Origin: Flavobacterium sp.
GTDB taxonomy: Bacteria; Bacteroidota; Bacteroidia; Flavobacteriales; Flavobacteriaceae
Assembly: GCF_024642105.1 (NCBI RefSeq)
Contig: NZ_JAHEBT010000001.1
Span: forward strand, 177,759-241,758
Reading direction: 5' to 3'
Length of the DNA stretch: 64,000 nucleotides
Part shown: positions 1 through 8,145 of the stretch, piece by piece
How positions within the stretch are numbered: position 1 is the first letter of the stretch
Layout of the letters: the number at the start of each line of letters is the position of its first letter
The notes under the pieces: generated by a model
Databases searched by the model: none
Told to the model about the DNA's origin: nothing
What the model saw: the letters and a program-made list of their open reading frames with translations, nothing else
Translations under genes and position numbers: made by a program

Positions 1-163
1 TGTCTATTGAAACACTACTTTGCCCCACTTGGATGTCATAGGCATTATCTAGATTGACATTCAATGTTGTTGCGGCTGATTTTCCTGTTGTGGTTTGTGC
101 TTGAGACACTAATCCAGTAAACAAAACTATTGCAAATGATGCAATTCTTACTACTTTCTTCAT
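1..163 (-). CDS. secreted protein of unknown function, N-terminal part only
   Basis: An open frame runs from an ATG at 163-161 off the left edge of the window, giving 54 residues. Residues 1-22 form a typical signal peptide (MKKVVRIASF start, hydrophobic core, then SQAQ cleavage region). The mature part begins with a Thr/Ala-rich stretch followed by LNVNLDNAYDIQVGQ. This resembles small secreted fimbria-like or DUF4402-like proteins of flavobacteria, but too little is present to assign a family. It lies downstream of, and on the same strand as, the MetX-like gene, with 163 bp between them. It is probably transcribed separately. Confidence 0.6.
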   Translation of the reverse strand, partial: MKKVVRIASFAIVLFTGLVSQAQTTTGKSAATTLNVNLDNAYDIQVGQSSVSID

Positions 164-326
164 TTTTTTGAGATTTAATTGATTAATATTTATTTGTAAC
201 AAATTGGTATTTCTAATTCTTGTTGAATTTTGGGTGAAAAGTAAGTTGTACAAACAAAATTGGGGGCACAATTAGTTGTAATAAAATGATCGTAACACCT
301 AGAATATAATAGTGAGATTATCTTTT

Positions 327-1346
327 TTAAGTATTCATGAAATAATTTCCCATGGTATAATTGAACTTATTTCGAATGATGATTTTTTTCGATTTGAAAA
401 TAGGTTTGAGCAAATAGGAGATGCGCTCTGTTTCTTTTAAATAGGCATCGTGACCAAAATCAGAATCAATTTCGTGATAAAAAACATTGGGTTTAATCTT
501 TCTTAATTTAAGAAATGTGATGCGATTTTCATCGGCAGGAAATAAACCATCAGTATGGATTCCGATGAGATGAATATTGGCTTTTATGGTATTAGCTATC
601 GATGAAAAATCTCTTCTTTTTCGAGTTAGATCATTCGATTTAAGAAGGAAGTTCATTAGCCTATATCCTGAAATTTGACATTTATTATTGGCTAAAACAC
701 ATTTTTCAATTGGTGAGATAGAACTAATTTCAAAATTGGTTCGTTTAAAGACTTGGTTGACATATTCTAAATTTCTATAATGCAGGTTGGCAAAACATCG
801 AGCTTCAACTATAGGATCTTCAGAGTTGTTTAAAATTTGATCCTGAATTAAAACATTGGCAATAATTTTATCGGTGGTTTTCCAATCTGTTGCAATTGGA
901 ATAAGATTTTCAATTCTTTTAGGTTGTAATGCGGCCATTTCCCAAGCGATTGCACCTCCTAAACTCCCTCCAATTACTGCAAACACATTTTTAATTTTTA
1001 GGTAAAAAAGTCCTTCCCAAAAAATTGCGGCAATATCTCTGATAGTAAAATCACGATAATTTGGAATTAAATCCTCAAAATTATTGTCATATCCATTTCC
1101 GGGAATATTAAAAGTAATAATGGTGTAGGTGTTAGTGTCGATTGTTTTGTTGTCTCCTATCAATCCATTCCACCATCCATTTCTACCACAAACGGTTGAA
1201 TTTCCAGTAATTGAATGATTTACAACAATCACCGGAGCAGTACCGATGGGTTGCCCAGCTACTTCATACGATAGCGCAATATGCTCTTGTTGATTTCCTT
1301 TTTCTAAATCGAAATTAAATAAGTCAATGGTTCTAATGTTTTTCAT
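327..1346 (-). CDS. MetX-like alpha/beta-hydrolase (homoserine O-acetyltransferase family)
   Basis: This is a 339-residue alpha/beta-hydrolase of the MetX family, which transfers an acetyl group from acetyl-CoA to homoserine for methionine synthesis. Visible signatures are the oxyanion region NHSITGNS (43-50), the family block DFTIRDIA (99-106), the nucleophile elbow GGSLGG with Ser128, the acid Asp266 in TDGLFP, and His299 in FGHDAYL. The triad order matches MetX. The length is slightly below the usual 350-380. The segment that normally reads GNxxGST is replaced by GNGYDN (83-88), so substrate preference may differ from true MetX. No other methionine gene is adjacent. It is divergent from ettA. 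The acyltransferase family is secure, but the exact acyl acceptor is inferred. Confidence 0.72.
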   Translation of the reverse strand: MKNIRTIDLFNFDLEKGNQQEHIALSYEVAGQPIGTAPVIVVNHSITGNSTVCGRNGWWNGLIGDNKTIDTNTYTIITFNIPGNGYDNNFEDLIPNYRDFTIRDIAAIFWEGLFYLKIKNVFAVIGGSLGGAIAWEMAALQPKRIENLIPIATDWKTTDKIIANVLIQDQILNNSEDPIVEARCFANLHYRNLEYVNQVFKRTNFEISSISPIEKCVLANNKCQISGYRLMNFLLKSNDLTRKRRDFSSIANTIKANIHLIGIHTDGLFPADENRITFLKLRKIKPNVFYHEIDSDFGHDAYLKETERISYLLKPIFKSKKIIIRNKFNYTMGNYFMNT

Positions 1347-1478
1347 AGCTCAAGAATTTTAGATGTGATTAAAACTACAAACAATCAAAAAGTGCTGTAT
1401 ACTTTCTCTTTGATTGACCTAAATAGTCGATAATCGGTATCTTTTGGCTTTAAAGGCTAATAAATTCAATCCCAATTA

Positions 1479-1508
1479 TTGTATTGTTTTTATTTAAAAC
1501 TATCTTTG
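1479..1508 (+). promoter_or_regulatory. Bacteroidota-type promoter of ettA
   Basis: TTG at 1479-1481 is followed after 19 bp by TATCTTTG at 1501-1508. This matches the TTG/TTTG -33 and TAnnTTTG -7 elements used by the Bacteroidota primary sigma factor. The -7 element ends 35 bp before the ettA start codon. Confidence 0.65.
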
Positions 1509-1543
1509 TAGCTACATGAATTTTAATTACAAAAACAAACTAT

Positions 1544-3238
1544 ATGTCAGACGATAAGAAAGTAATATTCTCAATGTCTAAATTGAGTAAGACGTATTCA
1601 AGCAGCAACAAACAAGTATTAAAAGATATTTATCTAAGTTTCTTTTATGGAGCTAAAATTGGTATTCTAGGATTGAATGGTTCTGGTAAATCTTCGCTGT
1701 TAAAAATTATTGCAGGAGTTGATAAAAATTACCAAGGAGATGTTGTTTTTGCTCCTGGATATACAGTTGGTTATTTGGAACAAGAACCACAATTAGACGA
1801 TTCTAAAACAGTAATCGAGATTGTTCGAGAAGGTGTTGCTGAAACGATGGCCGTTTTAGAAGAATACAATCAAATCAATGATTTATTTGGTCTTCCAGAA
1901 AATTATGAAGATCAAGACAAAATGGATAAATTGATGGATCGTCAAGCAGCTTTACAAGACAAAATAGATGCTTTAGGTGCTTGGGAAATCGATACCAAAT
2001 TAGAAATAGCCATGGATGCGTTGCGTACTCCAGAAGGCGATACTCCAATCAAGAATTTGTCAGGAGGGGAACGCCGTCGTGTGGCTTTATGCCGTTTGTT
2101 ATTGCAACAGCCTGACGTATTGCTTTTGGATGAGCCAACGAATCACTTGGATGCTGAAAGTGTACTTTGGTTAGAACAACACTTAGCACAATATGCCGGA
2201 ACTGTAATTGCAGTAACGCACGACCGTTATTTCTTAGATAATGTAGCGGGTTGGATTTTGGAATTGGATAGAGGAGAAGGGATTCCATGGAAAGGAAATT
2301 ATTCTTCTTGGTTGGACCAAAAATCAAATCGTTTAGCTCAAGAAGAAAAAGTAGCGTCCAAACGTAGAAAAACATTAGAACGTGAGTTGGATTGGGTTCG
2401 TCAAGGTGCCAAAGGTCGTCAAACCAAACAAAAAGCGCGTTTACAGAATTATGATAAATTGTTAAATGAAGACCAAAAACAATTGGATGAAAAATTAGAG
2501 ATTTATATTCCAAATGGCCCTCGTTTGGGAACCAATGTAATTGAAGCTAAAAATGTTGCCAAAGCTTTTGGAGATAAGTTATTGTATGATAATTTGAACT
2601 TTACTTTACCACAAGCCGGAATTGTGGGTATTATTGGGCCTAATGGTGCTGGTAAATCGACTATTTTCCGAATGATAATGGGAGAAGAAAAACCAGATGC
2701 TGGAGCCTTTACTATTGGCGAAACCGTTAAAATTGCTTACGTAGATCAATCGCATTCTAATATCAATCCGGATAAAACCATTTGGGAAAACTTTTGCGAT
2801 GGTCAAGAATTAATCATGATGGGCGGAAGACAAGTCAATTCTAGAGCGTATCTATCTCGTTTTAACTTTGGAGGAAGCGATCAAAATAAAAAAGTATCGA
2901 TGCTTTCTGGTGGAGAAAGAAACCGTTTGCACTTGGCTATGACTTTGAAAGAAGAAGGAAACGTTTTACTTTTGGATGAGCCAACCAATGACTTGGATGT
3001 AAACACGCTACGTGCCTTAGAAGAAGGGTTAGAGAATTTTGCAGGATGTGCTGTGGTAATTTCACACGACAGATGGTTCTTGGATAGAATTTGTACCCAT
3101 ATCTTGGCTTTTGAAGGAAATTCTGAAGTGTATTTCTTTGAAGGAAGTTTCTCTGATTATGAAGAAAATAAAAAGAAACGTTTAGGAGGAGATTTAACTC
3201 CAAAACGATTGAAATACAGAAAATTGATACGAAGTTAA
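1544..3238 (+). CDS. ettA: energy-dependent translational throttle protein EttA (ABC-F ATPase)
   Basis: This 564-residue cytoplasmic ABC-F protein binds the ribosomal E site and gates entry into elongation according to the ATP/ADP ratio. There are two ABC domains in tandem and no membrane segments. The first has Walker A GLNGSGKS (43-50) and signature LSGGE (172-176), and its Walker B LLLDEPTNHLD follows. The second has Walker A GPNGAGKS (365-372) and signature LSGGE (454-458), with LLLDEPTNDLD. The basic linker between the domains (KRRKTLERELDWVRQG and following) is the P-site-tRNA-interaction arm typical of EttA. Length and order match E. coli EttA (about 555). The C-terminal tail is short and basic. 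The gene has its own promoter and a strong terminator, so it is monocistronic. Confidence 0.95.
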   Translation: MSDDKKVIFSMSKLSKTYSSSNKQVLKDIYLSFFYGAKIGILGLNGSGKSSLLKIIAGVDKNYQGDVVFAPGYTVGYLEQEPQLDDSKTVIEIVREGVAETMAVLEEYNQINDLFGLPENYEDQDKMDKLMDRQAALQDKIDALGAWEIDTKLEIAMDALRTPEGDTPIKNLSGGERRRVALCRLLLQQPDVLLLDEPTNHLDAESVLWLEQHLAQYAGTVIAVTHDRYFLDNVAGWILELDRGEGIPWKGNYSSWLDQKSNRLAQEEKVASKRRKTLERELDWVRQGAKGRQTKQKARLQNYDKLLNEDQKQLDEKLEIYIPNGPRLGTNVIEAKNVAKAFGDKLLYDNLNFTLPQAGIVGIIGPNGAGKSTIFRMIMGEEKPDAGAFTIGETVKIAYVDQSHSNINPDKTIWENFCDGQELIMMGGRQVNSRAYLSRFNFGGSDQNKKVSMLSGGERNRLHLAMTLKEEGNVLLLDEPTNDLDVNTLRALEEGLENFAGCAVVISHDRWFLDRICTHILAFEGNSEVYFFEGSFSDYEENKKKRLGGDLTPKRLKYRKLIRS

Positions 3239-3260
3239 GCTGTTCAATTTTAATAAATAA

Positions 3261-3293
3261 AAAGAGGATATCGTGTGATATCCTCTTTTTTTA
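3261..3293. terminator. bidirectional intrinsic terminator between ettA and a small minus-strand gene
   Basis: A perfect 12-bp stem (AAAGAGGATATC, 3261-3272; partner 3277-3288) has a GTGT loop, a T-run on the plus strand and an A-run on the other side. It can stop ettA transcription and also transcripts of the small gene that ends at 3299. Confidence 0.85.
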
Positions 3294-3298
3294 TTTTC

Positions 3299-3424
3299 TT
3301 ATTTCTTCTTACCAGAATTCATCATTATTAGCACGGCACCTACTAAAGCTACTATTACCAAACCAAAAACAACTATCATAATAAAGGAACCGTTTGCCCA
3401 AGAATATAATGGTAAATTTCTCAT
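3299..3424 (-). CDS. 41-residue single-pass membrane protein
   Basis: A short frame starts at an ATG at 3424-3422 and stops at 3299. The product begins MRNLPLYSWANGSF, continues with one hydrophobic helix of about 20 residues (IMIVVFGLVIVALVGAVLIM), and ends in a basic tail NSGKKK. This is the layout of a genuine small inner-membrane protein with a positive-inside C-terminus. It sits between the ettA terminator and the DCC-family gene and shares the minus strand with the latter. No known domain is recognised. The clean membrane topology, the stop next to a bidirectional terminator and the lack of a competing frame support it as a gene. Confidence 0.6.
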   Translation of the reverse strand: MRNLPLYSWANGSFIMIVVFGLVIVALVGAVLIMMNSGKKK

Positions 3425-3500
3425 AATTAAGACTTTTAAGATGAGCCAAATTTAATCCGAAACAAGGTGTTATTTTATGACATTTGTCATGTAAGCCAAT

Positions 3501-3917
3501 TTATTCTAAAAATTTAGATTGCAAGTCTTTTGTAGGAACTAAACAATGCTCTTTTTTACCCAACCATCGATAGCGATTTTCGGCTACGTAATCATAAATG
3601 GTATTCGTTACAGCTATTGGAAGCCATTTGAAAATGAGTAAACAATAAAAAACTCCTCCAATACTTTTTGCAATTTCAAAAACGGCTTTTGATTTGTAAT
3701 AATAGGCTTTATTCGATTCGTATAGAATAATACTATCTATTTTTTGTGTGTAAATTGGAAGCTGTTGAAGTAATTCTTGTCCCAAATCCGATTGCAAAGA
3801 GACGAACCGAAAAACATCGTTTTTATCTCTTTTAATAATGAATTGTACCGAGGCAGCACACAAGTTACAAAGTCCGTCAAATAAAATGATTTTTTTATGT
3901 TGAGGGAGGTTTTGCAT
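3501..3917 (-). CDS. DCC-family (DUF393) thiol-disulfide oxidoreductase-like protein
   Basis: This 138-residue protein has the defining start ILFDGLCNLC, where Asp and the CNLC pair (DxxCxxC) give the DCC family its name. The family continues with FIIKRD, FRFVSLQSD and a WLGKKEHC segment, all in the usual places. The family is thioredoxin-like in predicted fold and is presumed to have redox activity, but no reaction is established. There is no signal peptide, so it is cytoplasmic. It starts 7 bp after the stop of the zinc-ribbon gene at 3925-4563 on the same strand, so the two are probably cotranscribed. Family identity is sure, function is not. Confidence 0.85.
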   Translation of the reverse strand: MQNLPQHKKIILFDGLCNLCAASVQFIIKRDKNDVFRFVSLQSDLGQELLQQLPIYTQKIDSIILYESNKAYYYKSKAVFEIAKSIGGVFYCLLIFKWLPIAVTNTIYDYVAENRYRWLGKKEHCLVPTKDLQSKFLE

Positions 3918-3924
3918 AAATTAA

Positions 3925-4563
3925 TTATTTTGGCATTTCAGCGATTGCTTCAAGTTTCTCTGTTAGTTCAATAATTTCTAAAATATATTGTTGATTTTTT
4001 TCATTAAACATTTTTATATCAGAAACTTTAATTGCAGTTCCAGACATACAAACCATAAGCATATTAGTACTTCCAGAACCAATTTCGCTATAATCTATAT
4101 CTGTTGAAATTAATGCATTTCCACCCATTTTTACACATTGGATCCTTAAATCAGATTTACAAAGATTTGTAGCATTCAATATTTTTTTATTGGTTGTATT
4201 TGATGCACCACCAAAAAAATCGTTAAATGATCGTGATAATTCTGTTGCAAAGCCTGTTCCTGAAGTTGTTTGAGCAGTTATCATGTCAATAGCTTCATAT
4301 TTCCAATCATTTGGAGCAGGAGAAGAAAGAACAGGAATAAAATGTATGATTTGTTTAAGACGATTTTCAATATCGTTTTTTTGTTGTTCAAATTCTTTTG
4401 CAATTTTATTTATGTATGGTATCGAACAAACATTACAATAAGCATCGTAATTTAAATTTAAATGTTTATTTATAAATTCAGTTTTTGTTGTTGGAATTAA
4501 ATTAACTGTACTAAAAAAACCTGTTAGTGCTTTTCCACAGCTGGGGCATTTGTCTAATTTCAT
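3925..4563 (-). CDS. zinc-ribbon protein with YbjQ-like (DUF74) domain
   Basis: A 212-residue protein of unknown function. The N-terminus has two CxxC knuckles (Cys6/Cys9 and Cys43/Cys46), which would bind one zinc. The middle (about 50-95) is charged and helical. The region from about 115 onwards (NKKILNATNL... VKMGGNALISTDIDY... MLMVCMSGTAIKV) resembles the YbjQ/heavy-metal-binding-like family, in which a GxNAL...T/V-DY...GTAV pattern recurs. The last 30 residues form a helix (LEIIELTEKLEAIAEM). The gene precedes the DCC gene by 7 bp. The YbjQ resemblance is by eye only. Confidence 0.55.
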   Translation of the reverse strand: MKLDKCPSCGKALTGFFSTVNLIPTTKTEFINKHLNLNYDAYCNVCSIPYINKIAKEFEQQKNDIENRLKQIIHFIPVLSSPAPNDWKYEAIDMITAQTTSGTGFATELSRSFNDFFGGASNTTNKKILNATNLCKSDLRIQCVKMGGNALISTDIDYSEIGSGSTNMLMVCMSGTAIKVSDIKMFNEKNQQYILEIIELTEKLEAIAEMPK

Positions 4564-4707
4564 ATTTATATTTGTTAGATTACTATTCAGATAGTTATAT
4601 TAAGGTATTTGGAATCTATATTAAAAAAAGCTAAAATATAATTTTTTTTTGAGAGAAAAGTTTTATTATTAATTTTTTTTCACAATCTTAATATTCACTA
4701 AAACATA

Positions 4708-6873
4708 CTACTTTTTCACAGCTTCAACTAATTCCAATTCATCTAAACTTACTTTTGAAGTAAATAAACCGTAATTCACAGTGGCTTTGTTTTTCTCAAT
4801 ACTATCAATACTTCCCACAGCTTTTCCGTCAATCATTCGGACACGATCGCCCACTTTAAGAATTGGCCGTGGTTTTTCGATTACGACTTTTACTTTTTTA
4901 GCTTTTTTCTCGGCACGAATTTCCTCTACTTGAACTGTCACTTCTTTAATAATTTCTTTTTTCTTTTCAGCAATTACCTTAGTTTCTTTTGCAGAAGCTT
5001 TTTTACGTTTGGAGTTTTCTATTTCAACAATCTTTAAAAATTCACCTATCAGCTCTTTTTTGTTTTTATTATTGAAATACTTCTCGGCTATATCTTCAAT
5101 TTTTTGCCCAATGTAAATCGTCTTTTGATTGCTATCATACAATTCCTGATAACTCTCTAATTTTTGTTTGATTTTGACATTGATGGTCTCCATTTTTTTA
5201 CTTTCCTCACGCGCTTTGGTTTCTTCTTCTTTTAGCGTTAAGGAAGTTTTTTCTAATTTAGAGCGTTCTTTTTGAAGTGTGGCAATGGTTTTATCAAAAC
5301 GCACTTTACCTACTTCAATTTTCTTTTTAGCACGATTAATTAAACCATACGGAATTCCATTTTTTTGAGCTACTTCAAAAGTAAACGAACTTCCCGCTTG
5401 ACCTAAAACCAATTTATACATAGGCTCTAACGATTTTTCGTCAAAAAGCATGTTGGCATTGGTAGCAAAAGGCAATTCGTTAGCTAGAATTTTTAAATTG
5501 GAATAGTGAGTCGTAATGATTCCAAAAGCCTCACGATGGTAGAATTCTTCTAAGAAAATTTCAGCCAACGCACCTCCTAATTCTGGATCCGAACCTGTAC
5601 CAAATTCGTCTATCAAAAACATCGTTTTCTTGTTGCACTTTTTCAAGAAATAATTCATGTTTTTCAAGCGATAGCTGTACGTGCTTAAATGATTTTCTAT
5701 CGATTGGTTGTCACCAATGTCAGTTAAAATTCGATCAAACAAGAAAGTTTCGCTGCGTTCGTGCACTGGAATCAGCATTCCCGATTGCAGCATTAATTGT
5801 AATAAACCAACGGTTTTTAACGAAATAGTTTTCCCTCCCGCATTCGGACCCGAAATGACAATGATTCGGTTTTCTTGTTCTAATTCAATAGTTTGTGGAT
5901 GCGTAACTTCGTTTTTTTCTGCATTGGTCAAATACAAAATAGGATGGAAGGCATCTCTAAAATACAAGCGACGTTCTTCTGTTATCGTTGGTAAAATCGC
6001 ATTGATTTTATTGGCATATTTTGCTTTGGCAGCAATAACATCAACATCGCTTAAGAAATTTTGGTATTCGATAAGCAAATCCAAAAAAGGACGAATTTTA
6101 TTCGATAATTGTTTTAAAATTCGAGTAATTTCTTCCTTTTCTTCGTATTCTAAATTGCTTAATTCTCGAGAGTATTTTAAAGTAGTTTCGGGTTCGATAT
6201 AGGCAATACTTCCTGTTTTGGAACTCCCTAAAATTGATCCTTTTACTTTACGGCGATACATTGCTAAAACAGCCAGAACACGGCGATTTTGAACAAAACT
6301 TTCTCTAATGTCATCCAAATAACCTAGTGAATTGTATTGCGTTAAAGCCACTCCAAAACTTTGATTGACTTTGCCGCGAACCACATTCATGTCACGTCGG
6401 ATATTCAATAAATCAGGTGAAGCATTGTCTTTAATTTCGCCATATTTATCGACCACTTCATCGACCATAGTGATGATGTCTTTGGTCAATTCTACTCTTG
6501 AGGCTCTATTGTTTAAGTTAGGGTAATAATCGTGGAATTTTCTCAAGAAATCCAGCAAGAAATTAACAGTACTGGATAAGTTGGCAATTTTTCTAAAACT
6601 CCCTACTTCCAAAAAACTATCTTCAATACCTAAAAATTTAATTTCGTGAGTGATGGCATCAAATCCATGATTGGGTATCGCATTATTATTTTGAAAAGAC
6701 GACACATATTCCGAAGTCTGCAACAAGGCTTCCATCAGGCTTTCCTTGTCTTTGAAAGGCGTTATTTCAAGTGCTTTTTGTTTTCCAATATCGGTATTAC
6801 AAATAGCAGACAACGTTTCTAAAACTGTTGGGAATTGTAAATCTTGTAAAGTCTTTTCGGTAATGGATATCAT
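4708..6873 (-). CDS. mutS2: MutS2 family protein without Smr domain
   Basis: This 721-residue MutS-like ATPase belongs to the MutS2 branch, whose members act on recombination intermediates or collided ribosomes rather than on mismatches. The N-terminal core and clamp helices (1-320) lack the mismatch-recognition domains of MutS1. The ATPase has Walker A GPNAGGKT (342-349), Walker B MFLIDEFGTGSDP (418-430) and the TTHYSNL H-loop (454-460). A long coiled coil (about 490-640, Lys/Glu-rich) leads to a KOW-like beta segment at the end (KVGDRVRMIDGKAVGSIDSI). The C-terminal Smr nuclease domain of the 785-residue Bacillus protein is absent. It is divergent from ung. Confidence 0.9.
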   Translation of the reverse strand: MISITEKTLQDLQFPTVLETLSAICNTDIGKQKALEITPFKDKESLMEALLQTSEYVSSFQNNNAIPNHGFDAITHEIKFLGIEDSFLEVGSFRKIANLSSTVNFLLDFLRKFHDYYPNLNNRASRVELTKDIITMVDEVVDKYGEIKDNASPDLLNIRRDMNVVRGKVNQSFGVALTQYNSLGYLDDIRESFVQNRRVLAVLAMYRRKVKGSILGSSKTGSIAYIEPETTLKYSRELSNLEYEEKEEITRILKQLSNKIRPFLDLLIEYQNFLSDVDVIAAKAKYANKINAILPTITEERRLYFRDAFHPILYLTNAEKNEVTHPQTIELEQENRIIVISGPNAGGKTISLKTVGLLQLMLQSGMLIPVHERSETFLFDRILTDIGDNQSIENHLSTYSYRLKNMNYFLKKCNKKTMFLIDEFGTGSDPELGGALAEIFLEEFYHREAFGIITTHYSNLKILANELPFATNANMLFDEKSLEPMYKLVLGQAGSSFTFEVAQKNGIPYGLINRAKKKIEVGKVRFDKTIATLQKERSKLEKTSLTLKEEETKAREESKKMETINVKIKQKLESYQELYDSNQKTIYIGQKIEDIAEKYFNNKNKKELIGEFLKIVEIENSKRKKASAKETKVIAEKKKEIIKEVTVQVEEIRAEKKAKKVKVVIEKPRPILKVGDRVRMIDGKAVGSIDSIEKNKATVNYGLFTSKVSLDELELVEAVKK

Positions 6874-6895
6874 TTATAGTGCTATTGGAAAGAAG

Positions 6896-6903
6896 CAAAG
6901 TTA
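6896..6903 (-). promoter_or_regulatory. -7 promoter element of mutS2
   Basis: On the minus strand this reads TAACTTTG, an exact TAnnTTTG match, ending 23 bp before the mutS2 start codon. No clear TTTG -33 partner was found, so only the -7 element is claimed. Confidence 0.45.
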
Positions 6904-6967
6904 CAAAGTTTAAAAGGAGATTCTTGAAGAAAATGTATAATTTTATACCCGACTTATATTAAATACT

Positions 6968-7645
6968 ATGCAACTCCAATTGAATTCAGAATGGCAATCC
7001 ATTTTGGCAGAAGAAATCCAGAAACCGTATTTCAGTGAATTACTAGAAATGGTGGATTTGGAGTATCAAAATCATACCTGTTACCCTCCCAAAGATTTGA
7101 TTTTTTCTGCTTTTGACCATTGTAGTTTTTTGGATATCAAAGTAGTGATCATTGGTCAAGATCCTTATCACGGAAAAGGAGAGGCGAATGGCTTGTGTTT
7201 TTCGGTCAATGATGGTATAAAAATTCCGCCCTCTTTGCGCAATATTTACAGGGAATTAGTAGATGATTTGGGTAGTATATTTATACCTAATTCTGGGAAT
7301 TTAGAGTCGTGGGCTAATCAAGGCGTTTTGTTATTGAATGCAGGATTGACCGTTAGAGAGGACTTACCGAATAGTCATAAACATTTGCAATGGGGTCAAT
7401 TTACAGATGCCGTGATTCAAAAAATATCGGATGAAAAAGAACATGTCGTTTTTTTACTTTGGGGCAGTTTTGCACACAAAAAAGGAGGTAAGATTAACCG
7501 AGAAAAACATTTGGTTTTAGAATCCGTACATCCATCACCCATGAGTGCCAATCAAGGAAAATGGTTTGGAAATAAGCATTTTAGTAAAACCAATTCGTAT
7601 TTAGAATCTAAAGGCCTGAAACCAATAAATTGGTTGAATTTATAA
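6968..7645 (+). CDS. ung: uracil-DNA glycosylase, family 1
   Basis: This 225-residue enzyme excises uracil from DNA as the first step of base-excision repair. The water-activating motif GQDPYHG (63-69, catalytic Asp65) and the DNA-intercalation loop HPSPMSANQG (188-197, His188) are both intact. LLLNAGLTV (121-129) and LLWGSFAHKKG are the other family blocks. The length matches E. coli Ung (229). It is a stand-alone gene divergent from mutS2, putting two DNA-maintenance genes back to back. Confidence 0.97.
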   Translation: MQLQLNSEWQSILAEEIQKPYFSELLEMVDLEYQNHTCYPPKDLIFSAFDHCSFLDIKVVIIGQDPYHGKGEANGLCFSVNDGIKIPPSLRNIYRELVDDLGSIFIPNSGNLESWANQGVLLLNAGLTVREDLPNSHKHLQWGQFTDAVIQKISDEKEHVVFLLWGSFAHKKGGKINREKHLVLESVHPSPMSANQGKWFGNKHFSKTNSYLESKGLKPINWLNL

Positions 7646-7652
7646 AAATCTA

Positions 7653-7709
7653 AACCATTAAGAAATTAAGATAATTTAAGGCTTAATGAGACTTAATACC
7701 TTAATGGTT
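7653..7709. repeat. imperfect hairpin repeat downstream of ung
   Basis: AACCATTAAG (7653-7662) and its exact reverse complement CTTAATGGTT (7700-7709) bracket an AT-rich centre with further TTAAG/CTTAA repeats. Positions 7653-7670 are the exact reverse complement of 46983-47000 in the his operon, so this is a dispersed repeat. It could also act as a weak terminator for ung and the convergent DUF4258 gene. Confidence 0.6.
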
Positions 7710-7734
7710 CAAAAGTTTAAATTAAATGATTAAA

Positions 7735-8109
7735 TTACTTTTTAGCTATATCCTCTAAAACAGCTTTATCAGAATAGTTGGTTATAGTAAGTATGATTTC
7801 TTGATTTTTTACTGTTTTTCCTTCAATAATATATTTTTTTCCTTTTCCCACAGCAATATTACTTTGGTCAAAATCGACATCGCCATATTGTAATGTGTTT
7901 CTAATATCAGTAGTATCTATCCAAGGTTGTGCTAAAATTTGGGTTGCCTTTGGCGAATAGTTAAAAGGTTTGTTTCTCAAATCATTTAGAACTCGGGCAT
8001 TTGGAAAATAATTGCAACGGGTGTCTTTTCCACTAAAAACCATTGAAACAAAGAATAGCCCCATAATAAGCCCTATAAAATAATACGCAAAACGTTGAAA
8101 GAATTTCAT
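7735..8109 (-). CDS. DUF4258 domain-containing protein with N-terminal membrane anchor
   Basis: A 124-residue protein. Residues 8-28 (FAYYFIGLIMGLFFVSMVFSG without flanks) form a membrane anchor or uncleaved signal. The following block CNYFPNARVLNDLRNKP is strongly flavobacterial, and the C-terminal half (DTTDIRNTLQYGDVDF... KYIIEGKT... ITNYSD) fits the small DUF4258 alpha/beta fold. The molecular role is unknown. It starts 36 bp downstream of ald on the same strand and is likely the last gene of the porX-tsaE-ald transcript. Confidence 0.7.
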   Translation of the reverse strand: MKFFQRFAYYFIGLIMGLFFVSMVFSGKDTRCNYFPNARVLNDLRNKPFNYSPKATQILAQPWIDTTDIRNTLQYGDVDFDQSNIAVGKGKKYIIEGKTVKNQEIILTITNYSDKAVLEDIAKK

Positions 8110-8145
8110 ACACTAAATTTTTGGCAAAGGTAAAGGAAACTTAAT

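Noticed and set aside
5708..6202. 164-codon plus-strand open frame inside mutS2
   Set aside because: It lies opposite conserved MutS2 ATPase sequence. Its composition (Ser/Lys/Ile-rich) is that of a shadow frame.
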